This document shows positions 37,601 through 50,900 of a stretch of 64,000 bases of DNA, piece after piece; the stretch's first letter is position 1; each line of letters begins with the position of its first letter. The position numbers and the translations under genes were made by a program. The stretch comes from Dipetalonema caudispina. Its lineage: Eukaryota; Nematoda; Chromadorea; Rhabditida; Onchocercidae. Where the stretch lies: positions 1 to 64,000 of the forward strand of contig JABVXV010000204.1 in NCBI GenBank assembly GCA_013365325.1, given 5' to 3'. Under the pieces are notes generated by a model. That model saw only the letters and a list, made by a program, of their open reading frames with translations. It was not told the DNA's origin and did not search any database.

Positions 37601-40600
37601 TATGAAAACTTTTTAACAAATTTGAGAAAATCTCAGAACTAAATATAAACAAATCAGCTAATATTCACATAAATCGAGCAATACTACAGGTTGAAATTTG
37701 CGTAATTAAATCTTTGTGAATTCGATCTTCCTCGTGCTTTAAAGAAAAAGAGAATTATTCCAACATAATTCGACTTCTTTCTCTTGTAAACTGAGACATC
37801 CCTTTTAATTACATTATTGTTGCAGTCAGGAAAGACAACAAAGTTGAGAAATCACAGGCTGCCGTCTGACTCAAATAACTGAAACTACTGACTCTCTAAT
37901 CAGCTGGCTAATAAAGTAGATCATTTCGAGAGTAAATACAACCTCTCGAAAATATCCCTACCAGGCTTTATTAGACGTGCGGCTACACTACTGTCGATGA
38001 CGCACTATGTTTTAACATCTGTCAACTAAAATCCATTGAAACAAACATTAGTTGATACGGTCGATTGCATTGGTTTGTGGATGTTACAACGCCCGATGTG
38101 TGTGGAGCCGAAAGATAATGTGGCCATTGTTGCCCACATGATTGGTTTACGGCGACGTTTTGTTGTCGTTGTGGTATACTGGCTGCACTACTACCATCAC
38201 CATACGCGTTTCCGGGTTGATCGTAATCAATTGTAGTATACATAGGAACACCACAATAATTACCTTGTTGGAGTTGTGGGCTGAAAGAATTCTACAAAAA
38301 AAAAGCTTTCTTCACCTTCGCATGTTGAAAAGCTCTACTGATCTGAAATCAGGGAAGTTACTAAAAGAAAAAAAAAGCAGAAAATGTAGACTCCTCAATA
38401 TTTATGAACAAATGCACTAGCAACCAACTTCTATGGTTTTTATTAAGCCAATTAAGTCAAAATCAGTCAAAACCATAACTGACGCAAGAAATTTTGAAAT
38501 CACTCATAATAAACTACGACGACGAGATAACTGGTAAAACTGGCAAACGGTCTTGCACTGTTTATCATTCGATAGTTATTCTTCAGAAGTTTTACAGTTA
38601 GCAAACAGAATGCAAGCTTTGCTATTTTGCTCGAACTACACAGTTTTGGGTTAACTTAGCAATTTCAATCAACCGTGAAGAAACAAATTGACAAAGTCCT
38701 TTCTCCTCAAAATTCTTCGCAAAATAAATAATACATACCGCCTTCAAAAAACTTGAGTTATTGGAAGTAACCATGTCCAATTTTGTTGATATATCCCACA
38801 GCTGCATTTGTAGTGCTATCAACTGTAATTCTTGTTCCCTCTTGATGCTAGAAAGGAACAGATAACTTCTCTAATTTAAGCTTAGTAAGAAATTTTAACT
38901 AGAAATTCAAATTTCAAACATCAGTGATATGTTCTAAACTTGTAATATTTTCCTGATATAAATAAGTTCAGAACTATTTCCTGATAAATATTAAGTCCTT
39001 CAATAAGCAAAATCTGTTTTACCCCATTTCTTAAAAACAAAACTCAAACTTTGATTTCATTTCGGCAACGAACCTTTCGTATGCAAAATTTTCCTCCTCT
39101 TTCCTCAGCAATTCTTCCTGTTCATTTAACCGTTCTTCTTCTTGATGTAGCTCTTCTTTCCGTTGTTCAAGCTTTTTCACGGTATCCACTCTCGAAGTCT
39201 TTTTGACGTCGAAAAAAATTTCAGTGAAAACTGCGTCTTTCAAAACTGTTTTAATGGAGCAGAATCTTTAATTTAATTGAGGCTGAGAAAAAAAATAGAA
39301 GACTGCACAAATTGGAACCTTTCGCCTTAAATGTTCTTCCTTAGATCTCTGTAGCAGTTTGGTTATTTATGCGAAGTTTCAATTATTGTGTTACGAGTTA
39401 TTCCAATCAAAAGGAAACAAAAAACAAAAAACAAAAAAAAAAAAAAAAACAAATTAACGTAGCGCAGTAAAAAAACAGGGTACCCTGTAATGCGGCATCG
39501 ATATTCATCTCATCCTTTGTGTTTTTTTTTGCATCCTCCTCTTTGCGTACTCGAGGCTTCTTGTAATAAAGTACAAAATCTGTATCCGATAACGTCACTT
39601 TTGCCCAGTACAAATCACGGGCACATTTCAGTGTTAAGCAAACATTGTAATCATTTTCATCAAGTAACTGAAAAAAAAAGCTTACATTAAACTAAGACGT
39701 AAGTACTAAAAAGTTTTTCCTACACAAATGCAACTAATTTTTTTGTATGTGTGTAGTAAAAGTAACGTATGATATTTATCAAAAAATATGATTAAATGAA
39801 TTTAATAGGTATATGATGGAAACAACTAAATTACATGATAAAGTAAATTTAGAAAACGTGTTCATTTTCTGATTTAATTTTTCTTCCTTCGAATTTTTGA
39901 TAATTTCGATTACATATAATGTAATACAAGCATGAAAAATGCAGCATTGTCTTACTCTTATTCCTTTATTACCACTCTTTTTGGATGGTGAAAACCTCTT
40001 TACTCGACACCGGAATGATGCTGTTGGCTTCTCAAGAACTTCAACAGGCTGAAATCTATCACTGCTTTACCAAATTTTATGTTCCAACCATGAAACTACG
40101 TCAACTATAAATAATTAGCAACAGTTCTGGAATTCTGCGAAATAAATCGAACATGAAGCACATCCATTACAGTTTCATGCACATGTTTCATTCATATTCA
40201 TCAAACAGCAGTACGCTACCATTGTTTCCAAAACTTTTTCAAATAGTGCATGAATACCACAGTCTCAAATAATACTGGATCAGCTATTGTGAGTTCAATT
40301 CATGGCTAGACAATTGTTTTGGGATTAAATTTGTCACTATTGCCAATGTCCCAATATATTCAAACTTAACGAGCAACAATGCCAACCTGATCCTGTAGTT
40401 CAAATAAGTCTGATACACTGCATATAATCGTCTGTCCGAAATCAACAAGTAACACTTCACAGGTATTGTCATCTGGCCGGTAATGGCTTGCTATTGCCCT
40501 AAATAAATGGATAGTAGTTTAAGTGTAGAAAAAATTGACCAAAACGGCCAGAAACATTGGCTGAAAATTTTAAATTTTCTTCCAAATTAAAGGGAATTAA

Positions 40601-42217
40601 AAAACGGAAAACCAATGGAAATAACTACTGACAGAAAGATTAAGAGGAAAAATAAATAAACGACAGATACCTATCGTAAGCCTTTTTGTGAAAACATGTA
40701 CAGAATCGCTGCTATCATTAATACAGAAGTGCGGTACTAAAAGATCAATCTGTCATCAAGACGATACAATGAAGATCAATTCCCGAAATCACTGACGTTA
40801 CCCACAGGAACCTAAACTACTCACGAACCTGAATATTTGCGGCTGAAACGATGAGCTGTTTGATCGTGCTGGACGGATCAACCGAGCCACACAACAAATA
40901 CCGCGATCTAAGTACAATCGAGATGTTAGAGGTGTTGTCGCCGTTACCATGCGCTTAAAAAACAGTCAACATTAATTCCTTATTGAACTGAATCAAATGA
41001 CAAGCTACTTTAAGCTTGGAGAGATCTGGAATTGAAACGCATGTGTTCAATCAATGTTTTTTGCTCTAGAGATGGATCACCACTGATACTCAACAGTTAG
41101 TCCTCACTTTCCTATTTCGACACCATATTTATCACTAACAACAAAGACAATAAAACTTTCAATGTTCTGCGGTATATTTCATTATAATTGAAAAAAGAAA
41201 AAACGTATAATAAGGCAAAGAATCTTTTAATGTATCTTTTTCATCATATGAATAATGAATACTACAGATAAAACATGATGCACAATGGACCAATATTGAT
41301 TTTGAGAAAATTTAAGCTTTCTCATCCTACTGTAAATCTACTTTATATAAACAGCATTAGAATACTTTAACTACGAATAGTCTGTAAGAACAAACCTTTG
41401 CCAGATCATCGAGTACTTCGGGATTCCTCATCAAATAAGTATCATAGTCTGTGCGTTCAGTTACTCGTGCTGTTAGACGAGCTGGTAATAAAACGTTGAA
41501 CTTTTGAAACATAAATGGTAAAGTCGGATCTCTGGTTATAGCTGGCACTGATGCACTTTTTACCACCAATGCTCGACATCGACGACGAGGCATACCACTA
41601 CTGTTGCCACCGCTAATATTAGTGCTCTGCAACTGTAGAAGAATCACTGAAAATAAAATTTTGGAAAAATTCAAAAGTTTGGAAAAGAAATACTCACTGT
41701 TAGTTTGCGACATTGCACAGCATCAAAACTTTAATCTTCAGTTCTGGTACGTGTTTTTAAAATGTAACTCAGGAATGATTCGAACAAAAGCGAAAATAAA
41801 CAATAATGAATGAAGGAAGACAAAGCTGGATAAAACTGAACATTTGGCAATAAAAACTGAAGGAGGCATTTAAATTGTAAGGAAAGAAATTTAGTATTTT
41901 GAGTTGTTTCATCAGTTCGATTCATTATGTTGGAGAGTTAACTTAAAACTTTTGGAATAGATTTGTAAATGAAATAGAGAAATTGTTAGATCAAAAACTG
42001 AAATGTTCATTAATGCAAGATCACCCATATAAACGAAAGACAAAGTTGCACTTAATTTAAAATTCCTCAATAAAAATATGCAAGATAGAGCAGAATCATA
42101 CTCGTCTGGGTTAAATTATCATTATATGCTTATCACTACTGCTACTTATATTGCTTTTACTATCATAAAACGGTATTCCAGTAATTTTCGTGTCTGCCTC
42201 CCTCATTGCAGCAAATT

Positions 42218-42268
<51 letters not shown>

Positions 42269-44616
42269 GTATATACAAATAAATGTTCATATATACATAT
42301 TTATGTTGCTATATGGATACGGATTTGCGCAAGATGAAATTATCGATATATTCGAAATAATTCAGAACTCTATCTTCGAAGAAAAAGAAATCCATCGAGA
42401 CCTGAAAAAATATTCTACTTTTCAAAAACTGACATATGTTTGGAAGAAAACCTTTCTGCTAGCAACTGATTCAGCAACCACCGATTCATGAGTAAGATTG
42501 GATCCCATAGTTCCCGGAAATCGAACCTGATCAGTAACAGAAGTTAGAGGAGCTTCCGTGATCTTCTCAATTATCTGGAATGCGGTAATCCGTCAGAGAA
42601 GGGAAGCAGACTGAGAGTGGGTTTTGCTGTGTATGCTTAGAATCTCTAAAAAAATTGATTACGAACTTCAAAAGAATTGGAGCAATCTTGATAAGTTATT
42701 CGTAGCAAAAAGCATATGAGCTTCCCATAATCCAAAAAGTTCTCGAAGTCCACTATTTGAAAACTTCTTATAATCTAGCTATCCCTTACCTTCATGGTAC
42801 ATGTGATTTCAACAAACTTTCCATCTTCATTTTTCATGTATATTTGTGACATGATTGGCGGTGGATACATTTCTTTCGCTCGTTGAGGATAATTTGAGGG
42901 AAATTCATTGCCTTAAATTAGTTTTGAAAAAATAATCGTAAATGTTGAAACGCCTGGAAAACTGGTAAAAGGCCTATCAACTTGTCCGAAGTCGATACGG
43001 AATAATCTTATTTTTGCAGCATCAGAGAGCTAAAGCTTTAGATGAATAGCATAAAACCGCAAAGGATGGGGAGATTGCAATCTGCTACAAAGTAGGGCGA
43101 AAAAAATTTACAAATTTTAATTATGCAAATCGCTCCTTCTTCCAAAAACGCAAATTCTTCGCATTTGCTCGTATTACAACAAGATTCCAAAAAAATACAT
43201 AAGCAAAGAGGTGGTATATCACGCAAAGATGGTAATAATTCGCGTACGTCATTTGCGCTTATATCATACACCTCTCCAAGATCAATACAATACACCTAAA
43301 GTCATGGCATTTTTTGAAAATCCATTTTCATGCAACTGCAAGATTACGGTTAATACTACGAATGTCTGACCTTCCTTTTTTCTTTTATTTATTTTGCAAG
43401 AAACAGTGATACATTAAGTATATTAGAAATGATATGACAGATTTGCTTGTCAATTCCCGAACTCCTTCGGGAAATGACAAGCACCATCGTTATCATCATA
43501 CAACAGTGTATTCTAGTCATCCACAAACTTATAGAATGATATTGTAACCATCGATTAATTTTTCAACGAACGAATTGTTGTGATGGTTGTATCGTGAACC
43601 GTCTTCAAGAAATCCACATATATTAAGAAGAACTAAATAACTAAATGACTGAATGATCAGGTGCCAGAAAAAATAATAAGCTAATCCTCATCGACGTGAT
43701 GAATATATTTCAAAACGTACCAAACATGTCATTGCCTTTCCCCTCTTCAACAATACTGCTCTTATATATCCTTTCTCTGTTCGTATCATGTATACAGTAC
43801 CTTAAAGTGATAATTATATCATCGAAAAATATACTGCCAAAAATCTGCAAACTATTGCTTTCTAATGAGAAAATGTGAATGTAGGAAGTAATCGATCATG
43901 TGAGGCAATATATTGATAATACGCAGAGCAGGATGCAACCAGATTTTATGTGATAACTTTAATAGAACTAACTAATGAGCTCAAGATTTGCCCATACTCT
44001 TGCATACGTAATTAAATTTAGTCAAACTTACTCATGCTCAGCGGTTGTGATACAGCAGAACGGCATAAATCTTCTGTGTCACCTGTTGATGCAGCGGAAA
44101 GACTTACATTCAACTCATCATACTGATTATCATCGCATAATGGTCTTACGTATAAACACTTTGTTATTCGATCCACTCGTAGAATTCGAACCTCGAAGCA
44201 ATCATCTACCGGTAACACTAATCCAGCCGGAATAAAACACGTGCTTGCCATTAGATTTACTGCAAATTGATAGGTGCAAAATTCAAGACAGGAATTTTTA
44301 AATGTAAATGAAGTTCGGGAAAATTATAGATTTTAAAAAAAAAATCAATATAAGTTACGTCTGGAAACAATAGGGCGATTGTCCTTTGTACCGAAAAAGT
44401 CTTCATTCATCGTTTAGGACAGGCTCAAAATACTGCTAAAGAAGAACAAAAAAACAGAAAAAGTTGCAGTTACAGTAAAGATGAAAGTCGGAAATCGAAT
44501 ATGAGATTTAAGCAGAAAAAATACAAACTTGATGAACCGTCATGCCGTAACCAAAGCGCTCGTCCATCTGGTGGTGCAGCTACTAAGAACTTACCACCGG
44601 GACGCATTTTTTCCAT
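34642..44616 (-). CDS. Multi-Tudor domain protein with coiled coil (germline/small-RNA type)
   Basis: Twenty-four exons, from 44529-44616 through 34642-34857, join in matching phases to 1192 residues. Tudor-like units are seen at about residues 40-200 (GYIRAVLLKRG, VYCIDLGEVYDISANDVREL, LRDIPPLCLC), 350-520 (ICCVARLIRP, IFRAIASHY, EVLLVDFGQTIICSVSDLFE), 880-950 (GDIVLLYFQLFAADRKHLGW) and 1010-1190 (VGALCVVQCN, VHVRHIDDGHMGTIQRNELW). A Glu/Lys/Gln coiled coil lies at about 535-615 (QRKEELHQEEERLNEQEELL), followed by a low-complexity Ser/Asn/Gln/Pro segment at 620-820. Extended Tudor domains bind methylarginine/lysine tails and scaffold small-RNA complexes; C. elegans EKL-1 is one candidate relative, but I cannot confirm orthology. 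The start follows a TTTTGTAG acceptor by three bases. Two small exons (36630-36677, 38059-38291 end) have weaker splice sites. Confidence 0.8.
42220..42264. repeat. (TA)n microsatellite
   Basis: TA dinucleotide run in an intron of the Tudor-domain gene, just downstream (in the gene's sense) of the exon at 42452-42574. Confidence 0.95.
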
Positions 44617-46335
44617 TTTCTACAAAACATAAAATGACGAAATAAGAGAGCATCGAAAAGCATTCTCGAGGAAAATATAAGACAAAATTGGATTGATACA
44701 ATTGTAAATACCGGTGAATGACGAAATCACCAAAATTATTCGATTGATGCAACGTATCTCGATGTTACACTAAATATAAGACTAACCGTTTCGCTTGTTC
44801 CGCTTATTTCATTCATTGATTTTCAAAATTTGGTGAATACCTTCGGAAATTTCACGCTTCCCCTTGGGAAATTACAAAAATAGAAATAATACAGCAAATT
44901 TTCAAAGCCCGGAAATAAATATAATTAAAGTATTGGAAAACCAGAAACAGATTCCTGTGGATGCGTTTCCAGAAATCAGAAACGCTTTTTATCTATTCAT
45001 CCTATCTCTCAACGTTATCACGATTTTTGGCTGTAAATGCCAAAAGACTGACGAAATAATTTAAAATTCTGATATCTTCAGGATATTCAATTCATTCATT
45101 CCGATCCGTAATGAGAAATAAAAAAGAAATATCTGACAACCTTAAAACCAAACAATACATCACACAACTATTTCTATAAGCATGCACTTTTACGTGCCTC
45201 TTCATTTGTCTCTCTTTCCATTAATTATATTTGCATATAGCTATTGTTCATACAATTCTGCATGTTACATACTTATCTGCACGTTTACAATTTAAATTTG
45301 TATGATGTAATGATGCCAATCGTTAACTTATATTTTGAGTACATGCATATTTATAGGATGCAATATTTGCAAGAAATTGGTAATGTTTAGAAGCAGGAAT
45401 GCATGCATTGTTACTGTAAAATAAATGCACTACAATAATGCTTGCGAAAAGTTATGCGTGAACATATAGACAAATGACTGTACGTGAAATGTGCTAATGA
45501 AATATTGTACGTCTGATACAAGTCAGTCTTTCCTTTATCGAATTTCAAATTTCATTCAGAAATTTCAAAAAATCAAATTTAAAACTCATTTTATAAATGT
45601 GGAGAGTTTTGTAAACATATGCTGACATGTTAGAGCAAGGAATTATTGCAAAATATGTATGAATGCATGAGTTATTCCTGCATAACGTAGACACTAATTC
45701 TATTTACCGTCAAATCTATATATCACCGAATTTTTCCACAGCTCTTAACATCTTATATAATGAGCCGGAAGAATGAAAGAACGGAAACTTGAACAATGGT
45801 GAGGAGATGCAAAAATGATAAGCGCACCTGAACCCAGCCGAACGTTAATAACAGTCAAGTTAGTATTCCTAATTTCGTTCTTGAATTCCTTCCGGAAACT
45901 GGATGAATGTATGATATGTAGTATTTGAGTTTCAAGAAATTTTATCCAAAAAATCAACAACGTACTACAGTACCATCCGTAATGACGCCATGTGAACATA
46001 TTGAGCAATGAACACGAAAATCAAATTTTGAATTACTCATTTGAGAGCGGTTAGTTAATATTCATTGAAACTTTTCGAGATTTCCAACTAATATAAATGA
46101 AACTGCCCCAGCATTTCAGAACTTGCGCGAAATTTCTTTTTTTCCCTGTTTGGAACTTCTCTCAAACTTTTCAATACCTCATTATGAATTCTAAATCCTT
46201 CATTTCAATCCATTTCGAATTAAATTTCAGATGACCAAATAAAGCATTAGTGAAAATCCCCCTGTCTCGATAAAAATCCCTCACAAATGAAAACATCTCA
46301 GTTAGGAACAAATATCGAATTCGATAATAACAAAA
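44617..46335. other. Intergenic region between midasin 3' end and Tudor gene start
   Basis: About 1.7 kb, AT-rich. Short frames at 44864-45064 (plus) and 45745-46008 (minus) lack splice support and family resemblance. The Tudor gene promoter and the midasin 3' UTR should be here. Confidence 0.4.
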
Positions 46336-47933
46336 TTACGGATCACTCGCAGTAAGTTCAAACCACTGCCTAACCGCATCACCAATTGCAGCTGGCAGCA
46401 TGGTAACGTGTCCGACAACCACATAAAACGGGAACGGAAATTTCTGCAAGTATGGGATAAGATTCACATTTCCGTCGGCTGTAAATTCAGCTACTTTCAT
46501 ATCCACGATTGACTTTTCGCCATTATCGATTGCCACAAAAAGTACTGTAACCTGGTCAACATGTAATTCAGCTAGAACCTGAAATGACGTAAATTTCATC
46601 ATTTCGATTTTTCAATACCAATAAAAACCGAGAATTTGGAATTTTGCAATGGCTCATTTATAAAAATCATGTGAATTATAATTAATCATTTAAAACTGAC
46701 TTTTTTTATCGCCTCAGCGCTATTAGCCAGCACTCCTCTGCCATCAGAAACAATGATAAACATTTGATTGTTCTTTTCGCGGCCTCTGGCTTGCTCGAAA
46801 ATCTAGAAAAAAAGCTCTTCTCCCATCAATCAAAATGAACTCATTCTTAAGCTTTAAATACTTAAATTCTTGAATCACCATTAGAATAGCTATTTCTACA
46901 GTGAAAACTCTAACGAATTCTAACCTTTCTGCTACATTTTAACAAATTGACTAAATCAGTTCGGTCTTGATCAAAATTCAGCTCGTTTATTAATTTCCCA
47001 CCCAGGCCATTGTCACCACAATCTCCAAAATCGGAAATCATTTTCACAGAGCCACCAAATTTACAGATTGCCAACTGTCCTATTTCAAGCCTTCGAAGTC
47101 CATTTTCAATAACCGCAACACTTTGACAAGCTTTCTGAAAATGATGGCTTAAAACCATTTCGATTATCTGCAAAAATTACGCTGTTCATTCAATACAATC
47201 CTATCTACGAATCTACTGAAGAGATATCAATACATTCATCAATCGCTTTGTCGGTGTAAAGCAATGAAAGCGTAAGAGAAATAAATGTAATATAACTACT
47301 AGCTTCTTGATAACTTCCGTGCAACATCAATGTGGTACCATTATCTACCCACCAGTTCATATCATTTGCCAATCTCAGCTTCAATTTAAACAAATAAAAT
47401 AGAAAATTACAACTGAAAATGAAGCACGAAAATTCATACCAATTTAATCTGGTTATCGTGCATAGAAGATGAGTCGTCAACAGCGATTAAAATTTGGTAA
47501 TTATGTTGAGCTTTCTTCGTACGACGTAACCAAATTTTATCTTTCCTATAGCCGCTAGCTATATATGCAATCAAACGACGCATATTAAGCCTTTTACCTG
47601 TTCGATAATCACCTCTGAAAATGGACAATAGACAAATTCAAAGAAAATACTACTTGATTAATGATATATACATGTCGGAGAAAGCTTCACATGAACATCG
47701 TGTAAGAAAAACGTCGATACTATCACATCACAACGGATTTTCATCTTTGAAAAAACTTACTCAAATCTAGAAGCCACCGTTGGCTCAATAATCATACGCA
47801 GATTTTCCGAAAGCTCAGCTGCTAGAACAGAAATCGAATCAGAAATCCTATTCCATCGACCCTCTGCATCAGCGCTGGACAAACCTATCTCCTCTGTATC
47901 CAAAGAAGTGTTCGTCAAAATTGACCGTTCCAT
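46336..47933 (-). other. mdn-1: MIDAS (VWA-like) domain exons of midasin
   Basis: Five exons carry the metal-ion-dependent adhesion site domain that binds UBL-domain assembly factors (Rsa4 and Ytm1 in yeast). The metal motif DxSxS is intact as DDSSSM, and the later SDGRG segment is present. All exon phases agree. By function this segment must be strongly conserved, and it is the best recognised part of the gene here. Confidence 0.9.
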
Positions 47934-50900
47934 CTATTGCAAATAAAAGTTAATGGGTAAACTATTTACAGTCTCTATAACTGCGATTTGAAACTATTCT
48001 GCTCGCTCCCCAATTCTTAATCTTAATCTTAATCTCTACAAAGAAAAAAATGCAATAGGTAAAAACCGACGACCCAGTAGGAAACGAAATTTCATAAACT
48101 TCAGGAATTAGAAGCGGTAAGTTATGGATTATTTTCAAAATAAAATAAACTAGCTTTCAACTTAGCATAAAAAAGCCTTCTACCAAATGATAAAAATCTG
48201 TTGTTGAATGGATAATAGAGTTTTGGAGATCGGAATTCCAGATATTAGAATTGACCAAATCTTTCTCGTTCACTTCTTGACTATCTCCAATACTACTATT
48301 TTCCATCATTTCTTCATCATTCTGCAAAATGCTATGCATTCAATTATGCAATAAATCAAAATTTATCACCATTATTTCCTGCTCCATCGTCGTCTCCCGA
48401 TGTCAACGATTTGTGGGATAATTAAAACTGATTTTAAAATGTATTAATGATTTAAAAAGTTGCACTAAAATTAATGGGGATTTTATGATTCTTGAAACTG
48501 AGTAGAAATTTCTTGCACCAGACACAACCAAAGAGTACAATAAAAACGCACCTGTTCTACACTTATATTGTTCAAATTCCTTAACTGGTCTTTATCTCCC
48601 TTTGAATTCTTTGCTTCTTCTATTGAACTTTTGTCGATGACTATTTGTTCGCGGAAACTGCTATTATTTTCATCAACATGTCCAAATTCCGGACCTTCTT
48701 CGTCTTTTTGCATACCTTCGCCTTTAACGTTACAGTCAACATATTATACTGAACCCAATAGATAACATCACTTCTTATCGGAAGAATTTAGGTGACATGG
48801 CCGACAAGATAATTCAAAAAACAAATAAACCAATTAATAAGTCATGAAGAATGAAAAAATTGAAAACATATACGAAAATCAACTTGGAAGAATTTCTTGC
48901 ATGACGACGTCAGTAATATCATCAGCCAATTTCTTCTCTTTCTCGGATTTCATGCCGTCTTTCTTCACATTTTCTAAATTTTCATTTCTAATATCGTTGT
49001 TCCCTGTTTCAGTACAACCATTTTTTCCTTCGCCTTCAATCTCCGTTGCTGAATCACTGCAAAATATATTCTCATAATTACTCTTAATTATCTTAATCTT
49101 TAACTTCTAACATCATCCTGTTTATTTTTAAAAACAACATACTTTTCCTTAATATTTTCATCAGTGTCATCTACGAAGTTCGGATTTGAAATATCTTTGT
49201 CCATAGTATCGTTCACTGCTCCCTTATCCATTCCTCCGGTACCGCCTTTGAGAATTTCATCATCATCCCTGTTTAACTCTTCCATGGTAGCATTTGTTTC
49301 GTTCTAAAAATGAAAAAGTAAGAACAAAATCCGAAAAATGAATAATCTAGTCCAAACTAAATATGAAACATGAAAAGTTGCCCTTCTATTGAATTTGAAA
49401 TTTCGGATGTGATGAGATAAAATATAAGTCGAAAATTAGGAAATTAAAATTATCACTTTGAAAAGAATGAAAAAACAATTACCCATTCTAATAATTTTAA
49501 GAAAAGTACCACAAATGATTCGCAGATGCTGATTAAACAATGTTTAATAGTTCATGCATGTTTTAAATATCGCAGTAAAAGAGTACCAGGAAATCTTCCA
49601 TTTCCTCTTCATCCTTTTCAGTCGTTTCCATTATCGTTTCCTCTCCAGCATCATCATTTGACTGGTCATCATCATCATTTAGTCCACTGTTCATAACATG
49701 TTCCATATCTTCCTCTGATTTGTTGTCACTGTCATTACCATCATTATGATGTTCATCAGTTTGTGTGGAATTCTCATTGTCCGCACCACTGTTCAACGAT
49801 TCACGCTCATCCACATTCTCCACATCATTATCAGCGGTATTATCTTTATTATCTTCGTCATTATCACCGTCAAATGCATCTTTATCATTTTCGTCATCTT
49901 TAGAATTCCGCTCATCGTTATTCGCCGCCATATTATCTGTTTTTTTATTTGCACCTAGAATAGAACATCGTAAAGTAGGAAGGAACGGCATACTGTCAAA
50001 GTATGACTGTTCACTGCTACACCAATAAATTTCAATCAAATTTCTGGTATTTTTTATCTTTCTTTTAAGGGGAAGGAGGAAGTAAGGAACTCTGAATTTT
50101 CTTATTCCTTCGTCAAACTCTATCTAAGAATGATTAGATAATCTTATCCATGTTTCTTACCCGCATCAAAATATTGAAATCAAACCTTCGCTGCCATCAG
50201 CAAGTTCTTTCTCATTATCACCATTCTGATCCCATAAATCCGGATCCAATTTATCTTCTTCACTTTGATTAACATCTCCCATTTCCATATCTGCTTCAAG
50301 TTCATTGTCTTCATCTTCACCACTTTCTTCACCATCTATAAGTAATCGAAAAAAAGTTTCTTGGACAGATAGATTTAACTTCACCTTGCCTACATATTAT
50401 GTGAACAGATTACCTTTCTAGAAGTGCTTGAATAATGACCAATAACGAATAATACTAACCGCTGCATTGTTCACGATCAATATCATCTAGACATCCACCA
50501 AAATCGTCACCCATATTAAGTGGTGTATTACTGTTCCCACCTTTGTCTGATTCCTCATCTGCATCCTCCTCCTCACCTCTCAAGCCTTCAACCTGGAAAA
50601 AGGAAGTATTGACAATGTTTTAAATAATCAACGATAACTTCGGAAACCTTAAATCAACAGAAATTCGATACCGAATTTCAGATTAAAGCTTCGAATTTGA
50701 ATGTGAAAGCAAAATCCTTAAACTCTCGGTCATTTGCAAAAAAACGAACGGAAACGAAATGAGTACAAAGAAATGACTTATAACAATGCATACAACCCCA
50801 AATAGGGTTTTATTTATCTTCACCAAAAGTTCAAATAATTTACCTGTCCTGTCTCATCGATATCATCGCCAACATCCTTCTCACCTTTAGCATCACCCAA

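Noticed and set aside
42078..42491. Plus-strand ORF of 137 codons
   Set aside because: It runs through a TA microsatellite (YIYIYI) and the antisense of a Tudor-gene exon.
49746..50028. Plus-strand frames rich in Ser/Ile/Phe
   Set aside because: Antisense of the D/E-rich midasin exons.
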